A stretch of 64,000 nucleotides of DNA from Clostridia bacterium (GTDB lineage Bacteria > Bacillota > Clostridia > Christensenellales > Aristaeellaceae), in contig JAFWEJ010000003.1 in the NCBI GenBank assembly GCA_017512985.1, forward strand, positions 62,001 to 126,000. Reading direction: 5' to 3'. The notes under the pieces are model-generated. The model was not told where the DNA came from. It worked only from the letters and a program-made list of their open reading frames with translations, and did no database searches. Both the position numbers and the translations under genes were made by a program. Shown piece by piece: positions 7,911-15,613 of the stretch. Numbering within the stretch: the first letter of the stretch is position 1; each line of letters opens with the position of its first letter.

Positions 7911-9131
7911 ATGAACCAGCTGAATCACCGCAAAGCGTCTGCGAGACTGCAGATCCTCAATCCGGACGGCTCCCCGGCCGCCGGCCGTTCCGTCCGCGTG
8001 GACCAGGTTTCCCATCGGTTTCTTTTCGGCTGCGGCGCCTTTGATGCCGTGGAGCTGATGAAAACGCAGGATGAGCCAAAGCAGGCCTTCCTGCGCGACC
8101 GCATGGAAAAATGGTTCGGCCTGTTCAACTACGGCACCCTGCCTTTCTACTGGGGCAGGTACGAGCCGGAGGAAGGACAGACCGCCTATACCGAGACCAT
8201 GGCCGCCGCCCGCTGGCTGCGGGAAAAAGGCGTAACCGTTAAGGGGCATCCCCTGTGCTGGCATACCGCCTGCGCGCCGTGGCTCATGCAGTATTCCAAC
8301 GAAGAGATCCTCCGCCGCCAGCTGGAGCGTATCCGCCGCGACGTATCCGCCTTCAGGGGCGTAATCGGCCTGTGGGACGTCATCAACGAAGTCGTGATCA
8401 TGCCGGTCTTTGATAAATATGACAACGCGATCACCCGGATCTGCAAAGACCTGGGCCGGGTCGGAATCGTAAAGGAAGTGTTCGCGGCCGCGAAGGAAAC
8501 CGATCCGGACGCCGTGCTGCTCATCAACGATTTCAACACGAGCAAAGCCTATGAGCAACTGATCGAAGACCTGCTGGAAGCGGGCGTGCCCATCGGCGCA
8601 ATCGGCATCCAGAGCCACCAGCACCAAGGGTACTGGGGACTCGAAAAGCTGAACGACGTGCTGGAACGGTACTCCCGGTTCGGCCTGCCCATCCACTTTA
8701 CGGAAAATACGCTGATCTCCGGCAGCATCATGCCCGCCCATATCGTCGACCTGAACGACTGGCAGGTGGACGAATGGCCGAGCACGCCGGAAGGAGAAGA
8801 CCGCCAGGCACGGGAGATCGCGGAGATGTATACCGTGCTGTTCAGCCATCCGCTGGTGGAGGCCATCACGACCTGGGACTTCAACGACGGCTGCTGGCTG
8901 AAAGCGCCCTCCGGCTTCGTGCATCAGGACAACAGCCTCAAACCGTCCTATGAGGCGCTGCGCGGGCTGATCCACGGCGAGTGGGAAACCCATGAAACGC
9001 TGGTCACGGACGCGGAAGGCTATGCCGCCTTTACCGGTTTCAAAGGCAGCTATACCGTCAGCTCCGATGCCGGAAGCACCGGCTTCGTTCTGGAAAACGA
9101 CCTGCACAAACAGCTTGTCCTGAATCTGTGA
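7911..9131 (+). CDS. GH10 endo-beta-1,4-xylanase, leaderless
   Basis: A 406-residue xylanase. A short beta-rich N-terminal part (residues 8-45) leads into the GH10 barrel. The acid/base is Glu160 in LWDVINEVV and the nucleophile is Glu265 in IHFTENT; the -1 subsite GHPLCWH is at 112-118. The C-terminal 60 residues look like a small beta domain. There is no signal peptide, so it probably cuts imported xylo-oligosaccharides inside the cell, or leaves by an unknown route. The AAGGAGG ribosome site fixes the start. It forms a tight pair with the GH9 gene 16 bases downstream. Confidence 0.93.
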   Translation: MNQLNHRKASARLQILNPDGSPAAGRSVRVDQVSHRFLFGCGAFDAVELMKTQDEPKQAFLRDRMEKWFGLFNYGTLPFYWGRYEPEEGQTAYTETMAAARWLREKGVTVKGHPLCWHTACAPWLMQYSNEEILRRQLERIRRDVSAFRGVIGLWDVINEVVIMPVFDKYDNAITRICKDLGRVGIVKEVFAAAKETDPDAVLLINDFNTSKAYEQLIEDLLEAGVPIGAIGIQSHQHQGYWGLEKLNDVLERYSRFGLPIHFTENTLISGSIMPAHIVDLNDWQVDEWPSTPEGEDRQAREIAEMYTVLFSHPLVEAITTWDFNDGCWLKAPSGFVHQDNSLKPSYEALRGLIHGEWETHETLVTDAEGYAAFTGFKGSYTVSSDAGSTGFVLENDLHKQLVLNL

Positions 9132-9147
9132 AAGGATCTTCATCAGA

Positions 9148-10758
9148 ATGAATCAAGCGACTCCTGCCTTCCGGATTGATCAGGAAGGATACGCCGCGGG
9201 GTTGCCGGTCTGTACGGCCGTGCTGGGGGAAGGTACGGTCACGCTGAAAAACGCGGCGGGCGAAACCGTCCGCAGCATTGCGGTGAACGCGCCTGAAACG
9301 GATCCCGCCTCCGGCGACGCGGTAACCCTCGTGGACCTGGGCGTTCTGGAAAGCGGCGAATACGAACTGGAACGCGGCATCGACCGCCGCCGGCTGTCCG
9401 TAAAACCCCGTGCCTGGAACGCGGTGACCCACGCGCTGATCAAAGGCCTGTATTTCCAGCGCTGCGGCTGCGGCCTGTCTCCGGAACACGCGGGCGTTTA
9501 CGCCCATCCGCCCTGCCACACGGCACCGGCGGCGGAATGGGAGGACCGCAGCGTCCGCCGGCGGGTGACCGGCGGCTGGCACGACGCGGGCGATTACGGC
9601 AAATATACAGGGCCCGGCGCGGTAACGGTCGCGCACCTGCTGTATGCCTGGAAGCTGTTCCCGCGGGGCTGCGGGGAAGACCTCAACATTCCGGAAACCG
9701 GAAACGGCGTTCCGGATATCCTGAACGAGGCACGGTTTGAACTGGAATGGATCCTGCAGATGCAGCGTTCCGACGGCGCGTTCCACAACAAGCTGACCAA
9801 ATCGCATTTCGCGCCGTTCATCATGCCCCAGGACGACCTGGAACCGGAATACCTGATGCCGGTATGCTGGTGCGCGACGGCGGACGCCGCCGCCTGCCTG
9901 GCGCTGGCTTACAGGGTTTACCGTCCCTTTGACGAAGCCTTTGCCAACCGGATGCTGCTGGCCGCAAAACGCGCCTGGGACTGGCTGCAGGCCCATCCGG
10001 ATTATGTGCCTTTCATGAACCCGGAGGGTGTGCGGACGGGCTGGTACGGCGGCCGGAGCGATGCAAGCAATCGTTTCTGGGCAGCCTGCGAACTGTATGC
10101 TGCCACCGGCGAACCCGCGTACCGGCAGGCCGCGGAACAGCTGTATACACCGAAGATCCCGCTGCTGGAGTTTGGCTGGATGGAAGTCGGCGGCCTGGGC
10201 ACGCTGTGCTGCCTGTTCGACCTGAAAGAGAACGCGGGAGACGTGCTGTATACGCGCCTGAAGGAAGACTTCCTCCGCCGGTGCGAAAAAGCGCTCACCC
10301 TGTCAAAGGCTTCCGGTTACGGAACCGCCCTTGAACCGGACCGCTATGTCTGGGGCAGTATCCTGCCGGTCATGGGTAACGCCATGGCGATGATCATGGC
10401 CTCTCTGCTGACCGGACGGCAGGATATGCGGGACGCCGCGCTGCTTCAGTGGCATTATGCGCTGGGCATGAACGCCCTGGATCTGTGTTTTGTCACCGGA
10501 TTCGGGGAGCGCCGCGTCATGCATCCTCATCACCGGCCTTCCGGCGCGGACGGAATCGAAGCGCCGGTTCCCGGCCTGATCTCCGGCGGACCCAACAAGC
10601 TCTTCTGCATGCCGCAGACAAAAGAGCGCCTGAGCCCGGACACGCCTCCGGCCAAGCACTACCTGGATGAAACGCCTTCCGCCGACACCAACGAAATCGC
10701 GATTTACTGGAACTCGCCGGCAGTCTTTGTGGGAGCGTATTTCAATACGCCTGCCTGA
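9148..10758 (+). CDS. GH9 glycoside hydrolase (endoglucanase type), leaderless
   Basis: A 536-residue GH9 protein. Residues 6-88 form the Ig-like domain that precedes many GH9 catalytic domains (FRIDQEGYAAG is its usual opening). The catalytic domain holds HDAGDYGKY at 145-152 with Asp146 and Asp149 as the base pair, a His/Arg motif in HPHHRPSG, and the acid Glu516 in TNEIAIYWN. These mark an active enzyme on beta-1,4-glucans or related oligomers. No signal peptide or dockerin is seen. It is probably co-transcribed with GH10 and ends at a two-way terminator. Exo-acting glucosaminidases also occur in this family, so the exact substrate is open. Confidence 0.9.
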   Translation: MNQATPAFRIDQEGYAAGLPVCTAVLGEGTVTLKNAAGETVRSIAVNAPETDPASGDAVTLVDLGVLESGEYELERGIDRRRLSVKPRAWNAVTHALIKGLYFQRCGCGLSPEHAGVYAHPPCHTAPAAEWEDRSVRRRVTGGWHDAGDYGKYTGPGAVTVAHLLYAWKLFPRGCGEDLNIPETGNGVPDILNEARFELEWILQMQRSDGAFHNKLTKSHFAPFIMPQDDLEPEYLMPVCWCATADAAACLALAYRVYRPFDEAFANRMLLAAKRAWDWLQAHPDYVPFMNPEGVRTGWYGGRSDASNRFWAACELYAATGEPAYRQAAEQLYTPKIPLLEFGWMEVGGLGTLCCLFDLKENAGDVLYTRLKEDFLRRCEKALTLSKASGYGTALEPDRYVWGSILPVMGNAMAMIMASLLTGRQDMRDAALLQWHYALGMNALDLCFVTGFGERRVMHPHHRPSGADGIEAPVPGLISGGPNKLFCMPQTKERLSPDTPPAKHYLDETPSADTNEIAIYWNSPAVFVGAYFNTPA

Positions 10759-10767
10759 CAGGCTCCC

Positions 10768-11021
10768 AAAAAATAGCCAGGCCCTTGCCTTCCGCAAGGG
10801 CCTTATTTCAAGATTTTTTATATTCACATCGTTATCCTTCCGTCCTCCGGAAGGACCGCTGCTCCGGTGCCTCCTTTGCCGCTCCGGATTTACCTTCTTG
10901 CCATGAGCGCCTCCGGCTGTCACCGTACAGCTGCCGACAGTTTCCTGATACCGGTTCTGGGTTTCCCTGCTGCCTCTCACCTCCTGTATGGATCTCGCTT
11001 TATAATGTTCTTCTTCTTTGC
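10768..11021 (-). ncRNA. Candidate small RNA, about 250 nt, unclassified
   Basis: A near-consensus promoter (11028-11056) and a strong terminator (stem 10779-10804, T-run 10768-10773) bracket about 250 bases on the minus strand with no credible reading frame. The only obvious ATG with a purine-rich leader ends after four codons. The RNA can form several hairpins, including CAG-GAAA-CUG with a GNRA loop and a CCUUCC/GGAAGG stem. It does not match what I recall of RNase P, tmRNA, SRP, 6S or common riboswitches. No minus-strand gene follows, so it would be free-standing. Confidence 0.45.
10779..10810. terminator. Two-way intrinsic terminator
   Basis: A 10-bp stem AGGCCCTTGC/GCAAGGGCCT (10779-10788, 10794-10803) has T-rich sequence on the plus side (TTATTTC, then ATTTTTTA) and TTTTTT on the minus side after a 5-base gap. 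It ends the GH9 transcript and the candidate small RNA. Confidence 0.75.
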
Positions 11022-11027
11022 GGCTAC

Positions 11028-11056
11028 ATTATTACACAATTATTTTCTATTGTCAA
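11028..11056 (-). promoter_or_regulatory. Promoter of the candidate small RNA
   Basis: On the minus strand TTGACA (11051-11056) and AATAAT (11028-11033) are 17 bases apart in a very AT-rich setting. It begins just after the tcdA stop codon and has no downstream protein gene on its strand. Confidence 0.65.
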
Positions 11057-11086
11057 CACTTTTTTAACAAATTTGTAAAAAATTTT

Positions 11087-11851
11087 TTATTTCTTAAAAT
11101 ATTCGCTGCACAGGTCCTTCACGACCTCCCCCGCGATGATCAGCCCTGCGGCCGCGGGCACAAAAGCAGTGGAACCGGGAATGTCCCGTCGGACGGTGCA
11201 CTTCCGTGTGTCCGGAGGACAGATGCAGTGATTCCGGCAGCTGATGGCCGGGTCTTCCGGCGGCCGGACCGGCATCTCCCTGGAGTAGACGACTTTCAGG
11301 TGCTTAATCCCCCTTTTGCGGCATTCGGTCCGCATCACCCGGGCCAGCGGGCAGACGGAGGTCTGGTAGATATCCGCAACCCGGAACGCCGTGGGATCCA
11401 GCTTGTTTCCCGCGCCCATGGCGCAGATGATAGGCGTCCCCGCCGCGCCGGCCTTTTCCACAAGGGCCAGCTTCCCCTTCACCGTGTCGATGGCGTCCAC
11501 CACATAGTCGTACCGCGTAAAATCAAACTGGTCCTCCGTTTCCGGCAGGAAGAAGGTTTTGTATGTCGTCACGCGGCAGTCCGGATTGATATCCCGGATC
11601 CGCTCCTCCGCCGCGTCCACCTTGTATCTCCCGACGGTGCTGCGGGTCGCGTGCAGCTGGCGGTTCAGGTTCGTCAGGCAGACCTTGTCGTCGTCAATCA
11701 GGTCCAGCGCACCGATTCCGGAACGGGCAAGCGCTTCCACCGTGTATCCGCCCACGCCGCCGACGCCGAATACCGCCACCCGGCATTGCGACAGGTGCAC
11801 CATGGCATCGTCGCCCAGCAGCAGCCGCGTCCTGGAAAATTGGTCCTGCAT
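11087..11851 (-). CDS. tcdA: tRNA threonylcarbamoyladenosine dehydratase
   Basis: A 254-residue E1-like enzyme that uses ATP to cyclise the t6A37 base of ANN-decoding tRNAs to ct6A. The adenylate-binding Rossmann motif GVGGVGGY lies at about residues 24-31, followed by the acidic DDD and the NLNRQ motif of the ThiF/MoeB/TcdA fold. The C-terminal third has the TcdA-type cysteine-rich segment (CRNHCICPP). The length matches the family. It is monocistronic: own promoter at 11887-11915 and an independent small RNA promoter right after its stop. Confidence 0.9.
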   Translation of the reverse strand: MQDQFSRTRLLLGDDAMVHLSQCRVAVFGVGGVGGYTVEALARSGIGALDLIDDDKVCLTNLNRQLHATRSTVGRYKVDAAEERIRDINPDCRVTTYKTFFLPETEDQFDFTRYDYVVDAIDTVKGKLALVEKAGAAGTPIICAMGAGNKLDPTAFRVADIYQTSVCPLARVMRTECRKRGIKHLKVVYSREMPVRPPEDPAISCRNHCICPPDTRKCTVRRDIPGSTAFVPAAAGLIIAGEVVKDLCSEYFKK

Positions 11852-11886
11852 ATCATCAGCGCTCCGTTCCGTCAGAAATCGGGTTC

Positions 11887-11915
11887 ATTATCTCATTTTC
11901 CCTTTGCATTTTCAA
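11887..11915 (-). promoter_or_regulatory. Promoter of tcdA
   Basis: On the minus strand TTGAAA (11910-11915), a 17-base spacer and GATAAT (11887-11892) stand about 35 bases before the tcdA start. Confidence 0.6.
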
Positions 11916-11936
11916 GAAAAACCCTGTCCGTACTGC

Positions 11937-11965
11937 TTTACGTTTTACCTCTGTTCATATATAAT
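11937..11965 (+). promoter_or_regulatory. Promoter of the GH43 pair
   Basis: TTTACG (11937-11942), a 17-base spacer and TATAAT (11960-11965) precede the GH43 gene at 12042. A small AT-rich heptad repeat follows in the leader. Confidence 0.6.
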
Positions 11966-11987
11966 ATATCAGGTTATGGATCCTTGT

Positions 11988-12022
11988 TTAATTCTGAATT
12001 TTTAATTCTGAATTATGAATTG
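11988..12022. repeat. AT-rich heptad repeat in a GH43 leader
   Basis: Overlapping copies of TTAATTCTGAATT and AATTATGAATT stand just before the ribosome site of the GH43 gene. The same words recur at 33948-33965 and, in part, at 46492-46514, also close to gene starts or ends. Confidence 0.6.
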
Positions 12023-12041
12023 AAACAAAGGAGTGTTCCAC

Positions 12042-13016
12042 ATGAGCGAACAGCGCAGACCTCTGGTCTCCCACATCTTCACCGCGGATCCCTCCGCCCA
12101 TGTGTTCAACGGAAAAATCTACGTCTATCCCTCCCACGATATCCCCCACGACGGAGAGGATAACGACGACGGTGACGAATACCGCATGGAGGACTACCAT
12201 ATCCTGTCCATGGACAATCCGAACGCACCCTGCGTGGATCACGGCTGTGCCCTCCATATGAAGGACGTGCCCTGGGTCAGCAAGCAGATGTGGGCGCCGG
12301 ACGCCGCCGAGAAAGACGGCAAATTCTACCTGTATTTCCCTGCCCGGGACAAGGACGGCATCTTCCGCCTGGGCGTCGCCGTGTCGGATGATCCCGCCGG
12401 CCCCTTCACGCCCGAAAAGGACTTCATTCCCGGCAGCTACAGCATCGATCCCGCCGTGTTCATGGACGACGACGGACGCGCATATGTCTATAACGGCGGC
12501 CTGTGGGGCGGCCAGCTGGAAATGTGGCAGAGCGGCAGCTTTGACCCGGACGCCCACCGTCCGGAAGGCGAAGAGCCCGCCCTCGGTCCGGTTTTCGCTG
12601 AGCTGGACGCCGATATGAAGCATTTCAAATCCGAGCCGAAACACCTGCAGATCCTGGACGAAAACGGAAAGCCCCTTACCGCCGGCGATGAAGACCGCCG
12701 CTACTTTGAAGGCCCCTGGATGCACAAATTCAACGGGAAATATTACCTGTCATACTCCACCGGTACCACCCACTATCTGGTTTACGCCGAGGGCGACAAG
12801 CCGGACGGTCCCTTCACATACAAGGGCCGCATCATGGAACCCGTGCTGGGCTGGACCACCCATCACTCCATCGTGAAGTACGGGGAAAAATGGTACCTGT
12901 TCTATCACGACTGTGAACTGTCCAACGGCATCAACCACCGCCGCTGCGTCAAGTTCACCGAACTGACTATCCATGAGGACGGAACAATCGAAACCATCCG
13001 TCCCTACGAAGCATGA
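12042..13016 (+). CDS. GH43 arabinofuranosidase/xylosidase, leaderless
   Basis: A 324-residue single-domain GH43 five-bladed propeller. The catalytic triad is visible: base Asp16 (TADPSAHVF), pKa modulator Asp136 (SIDPAVF) and acid Glu223 (FEGPWM). The opening is typical of arabinofuranosidases acting on arabinoxylan or arabinan; xylosidase activity cannot be excluded. There is no signal peptide. The ATG at 12042 is preferred, with AAAGGAG about 10 bases upstream; the in-frame GTG at 12033 lies within that ribosome site. Its stop overlaps the first ATG of the next GH43 gene by four bases (ATGA). Confidence 0.9.
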   Translation: MSEQRRPLVSHIFTADPSAHVFNGKIYVYPSHDIPHDGEDNDDGDEYRMEDYHILSMDNPNAPCVDHGCALHMKDVPWVSKQMWAPDAAEKDGKFYLYFPARDKDGIFRLGVAVSDDPAGPFTPEKDFIPGSYSIDPAVFMDDDGRAYVYNGGLWGGQLEMWQSGSFDPDAHRPEGEEPALGPVFAELDADMKHFKSEPKHLQILDENGKPLTAGDEDRRYFEGPWMHKFNGKYYLSYSTGTTHYLVYAEGDKPDGPFTYKGRIMEPVLGWTTHHSIVKYGEKWYLFYHDCELSNGINHRRCVKFTELTIHEDGTIETIRPYEA

Positions 13017-14500
13017 CCGCCATAAAGAGCGCCGTCCGCCGGACGGCGCTGTTTCTCTCAGTCCTGCTGTTCCTGTTTGCACTGCACGCCGAAGGAGAGG
13101 AAACAAAAATGGGCAGTATCCCCGTCACCCTGCAGAAGTCATATAAAAAGGCCGGCGAGAACAACCCGCTCTATACCCAGCGTTTCGGCGCCGATCCGGG
13201 CGTCATGGAGTATAACGGCCGTCTGTATGTATATATGACTGACGACCTTGTCGAATACGACGCGGACGGCAGGGTGAAGGAAAACTCCTACAGCCAGATC
13301 CGTACGATCAACTGCATCTCCTCAGACGACCTGGTCAACTGGACGGATCACGGAAAGATTCCCGTCGCCGGTTATTCCGGCATCGCGAAATGGGCGGTCA
13401 ATTCCTGGGCGCCCTGCGCCGCCCACAAAACCATCGGCGGCCGGGAAAAATTCTTCCTGTATTTCTGCAACGGCGGCAACGGCATCGGCGTGCTGACCGC
13501 TGACAGCCCCACCGGTCCCTGGCGGGACGAGCGGGGCAGCCTGCTGATCACCCGCGCCGTCAAAAACTGCGCCGACGTAACCTGGCTTTTCGATCCCGCC
13601 GTCATGGTGGATGAGGACGGCACCGGATACCTCGCATTCGGCGGCGGCATTCCGGAGGGCAAAAAGAGCGCGCCCGGCACCGCCCGCATCGTGAAGCTGG
13701 CGAATGACATGATCCATCTGGACGGGGATCCCGTCCGGCTGGATGTGCCGTGGCTCTTCGAGGATTCCGGCATCAACCGGGTCGGGGACAAATACTGGTA
13801 TACCTACTGTTCCAATTTCATGACCGCCGGAAACACCCTGAAACTGACAGACGGTGCGATCCAGTACATGATCGCGGACAATCCGATGGGGCCCTATACC
13901 TACATGGGCGAGCTTTTCCCCAATGAAGGCCGTTTCTTCGGCATATATGGCAACAACCACCATTCCGTCGTCTCCCTGAACGGTGAATGGTACCTGTTCT
14001 ACCACAACCGCCCGGTGGAAGAGGCGATGGGAATCACAGGCAATTACCGCAGCCCGCAGGCGGACCGGATCATCCTCGGCGAAGACGGCCTTCCGCAGCA
14101 GGTGAAAGGCACCATGAAGGGCCTCAGCCAGCTGAAACCGCTTGATCCGTTCTCCGGCGTATCCGCCGCCACCATGTCCCATCAGGCAGGAATCACTGTG
14201 GAATACGCGGACGGACAAAGCTGGATCGCCGGAGACGCCGGCAGCTGGATCCGTATTTCCGGCGTGGATTTCGGAGCGGACGCGGCCGCCCTGTCTGTCA
14301 CAGCCTTGCCGCCGGCCGGCTGCACGCTCTATGCGGTCCTGGACGATCCGGAAAGCGAGGTCGTATCACAGATCCGGATGGATGTTCCGGAAGACGGAAA
14401 TCCGGCGACCTTCTCCGCCCCGATCAGGGCGGAAGGCGTCCACGACCTGTACCTGGTCACGGACGGATCCGTGAAACTGTATTCCTGGATCGTAAAATAA
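13013..14500 (+). CDS. GH43 protein with C-terminal CBM6-like domain, possibly secreted
   Basis: A 495-residue protein if begun at 13013. Residues 1-26 then look like a signal peptide (KSAVRR, a 16-residue hydrophobic core, LHA cleavage site). The GH43 propeller follows, with base Asp61 (GADPGV), modulator Asp194 (LFDPAV) and acid Glu250 (LFEDSG). Residues from about 390 form a beta domain resembling CBM6, as in arabinoxylan arabinofuranohydrolases. A second start, ATG 13110, has a far better ribosome site (GAAGGAGAGG) and gives a leaderless protein. The signal-peptide codons also contain a perfect 10-bp hairpin that resembles a terminator, so the true start needs testing. Confidence 0.85.
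   Translation: MTAIKSAVRRTALFLSVLLFLFALHAEGEETKMGSIPVTLQKSYKKAGENNPLYTQRFGADPGVMEYNGRLYVYMTDDLVEYDADGRVKENSYSQIRTINCISSDDLVNWTDHGKIPVAGYSGIAKWAVNSWAPCAAHKTIGGREKFFLYFCNGGNGIGVLTADSPTGPWRDERGSLLITRAVKNCADVTWLFDPAVMVDEDGTGYLAFGGGIPEGKKSAPGTARIVKLANDMIHLDGDPVRLDVPWLFEDSGINRVGDKYWYTYCSNFMTAGNTLKLTDGAIQYMIADNPMGPYTYMGELFPNEGRFFGIYGNNHHSVVSLNGEWYLFYHNRPVEEAMGITGNYRSPQADRIILGEDGLPQQVKGTMKGLSQLKPLDPFSGVSAATMSHQAGITVEYADGQSWIAGDAGSWIRISGVDFGADAAALSVTALPPAGCTLYAVLDDPESEVVSQIRMDVPEDGNPATFSAPIRAEGVHDLYLVTDGSVKLYSWIVK
13028..13050 (+). other. Perfect 10-bp hairpin between or within the GH43 genes
   Basis: AGCGCCGTCC and GGACGGCGCT (13028-13037, 13041-13050) pair around a GCC loop, 12 bases after the first GH43 stop, followed by GTTTCTCTC. 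It could be a weak terminator or processing site between the two genes, or just signal-peptide codons. Confidence 0.5.
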
Positions 14501-14516
14501 TAATGGCGTCACACAT

Positions 14517-14553
14517 AAAAAGCCCGCGGCATGCAATGAAGCCGCGGACTTTT
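14517..14553. terminator. Two-way terminator between GH43 and GH5
   Basis: CCGCGGC (14524-14530) pairs with GCCGCGG (14541-14547), flanked by AAAA on one side and TTTT on the other. It serves both convergent genes. Confidence 0.8.
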
Positions 14554-14566
14554 GAATTGCAGGAAA

Positions 14567-15523
14567 TCAGAGGTATCTGACCAGTTCGTCCCGGACGCCG
14601 TCCAGGCGGGCGTCGCTCAGGCCGAAGTTCATTTCCCGGTAAGACCAGGCCGCGCGGGCGATCTGGTGCTTCTCAAACACTTCGTTGATCGTCCTGAACC
14701 ACCGGACAGTATCTTCCGGCGTCGCGTGCTCGATCACGCCGTATTCTCCGCAGTACAGGGTGGTTCCGCGTTCCGCGGCTGTTTTGATCGCGGAAGCGAA
14801 TTTGCCTTCAAAAAACTCCGGAGTGATGCTCGCCTCCCCGAAGGGAACGCGCCGGCCGACATCGAACGCCGGGTCCGGAATCCAGGTCGCACCCTGGTGG
14901 GTAAAGTCCAGCGGATCATAGCAGTGGAAATTGTAGATCACCCGGTCGTCCGCCGGCAGGTCCAGGTCCTTCAGTGCGTCCGGGCTGTTGTTCCAGTAGC
15001 TGCCCACAAGAATCAGGCTGCGGGGGGCAGTTTTCCGGATCCGGCGGATGCATTCCGCCGCAATCCGGTTCCATTCCCCGATCACGGACTGGTCCGTCAC
15101 CTCGTTCAGCAGTTCAAAGGCAATCCGGTCCGGATCGTTGAAACGCTCCGCCAGGCCCTCCCACAGCTTATAGAACCGTTCCTGGTATGCCGCGCTCTGG
15201 AAGAACCCGCCCTCGCCGTAAGCCGCGTCAAAGGAGTAGCCGGCTGTCTTGTGCAGGTCCAGCACAACCTTCAGGCTCCGTTTTTCGCACCATCCGGCCG
15301 CCCGGTCAATCCGGTCAAACCCCTCTTCGCAGAGGGAGCCGTCCGCCTGCTCCAGCACGTTATAGTCCATGGGGATCCGGACATGGTCCAGGCCCCAGCC
15401 CGCGATCACGTCCATATCCTTTTCTTCGATAAAATGATCCAGCCGTTCCCGGGAGTAATCACACTGGGAAAACCAGCCGCCAAGGTTGACTCCCCGGTAA
15501 AATCCGTAATCCTTCATCTGCAT
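14567..15523 (-). CDS. GH5 endoglucanase-type glycoside hydrolase, leaderless
   Basis: A 318-residue GH5 barrel. The family opening RGVNLGGWFSQ is at 10-20, the acid/base is Glu141 in FELLNEV, the conserved HCYDP is at 200-204, and the nucleophile is Glu260 in CGEYGV. It should hydrolyse beta-1,4-glucan or mixed-linkage oligomers; mannan or xyloglucan cannot be ruled out. There is no signal peptide. The ATG at 15523 has CAGGAG nine bases upstream and is preferred over the ATG two codons later. It is transcribed away from pheA's terminator and convergent to the GH43 pair. Confidence 0.9.
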   Translation of the reverse strand: MQMKDYGFYRGVNLGGWFSQCDYSRERLDHFIEEKDMDVIAGWGLDHVRIPMDYNVLEQADGSLCEEGFDRIDRAAGWCEKRSLKVVLDLHKTAGYSFDAAYGEGGFFQSAAYQERFYKLWEGLAERFNDPDRIAFELLNEVTDQSVIGEWNRIAAECIRRIRKTAPRSLILVGSYWNNSPDALKDLDLPADDRVIYNFHCYDPLDFTHQGATWIPDPAFDVGRRVPFGEASITPEFFEGKFASAIKTAAERGTTLYCGEYGVIEHATPEDTVRWFRTINEVFEKHQIARAAWSYREMNFGLSDARLDGVRDELVRYL

Positions 15524-15566
15524 CGCGATTCGCTCCTGTTTGTTTTTCTGTGCCTGTAATCAGTAT

Positions 15567-15597
15567 ACACAAACAGGCCCCTCTGGAAAAGGGGTCT
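15567..15597 (-). terminator. Probable terminator of the aro operon
   Basis: CAG-A-CCCCT pairs with AGGGG-C-CTG around a short loop downstream of pheA on the minus strand, followed by TTTGTG. The T-run is weak. Confidence 0.45.
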
Positions 15598-15613
15598 GTA
15601 AAGAATATTCATT

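Noticed and set aside
10768-11021. Known riboswitch or housekeeping RNA (cobalamin, c-di-GMP, RNase P, SRP, tmRNA, 6S)
   Set aside because: None of their conserved cores was found, and there is no minus-strand gene downstream for a riboswitch to control.
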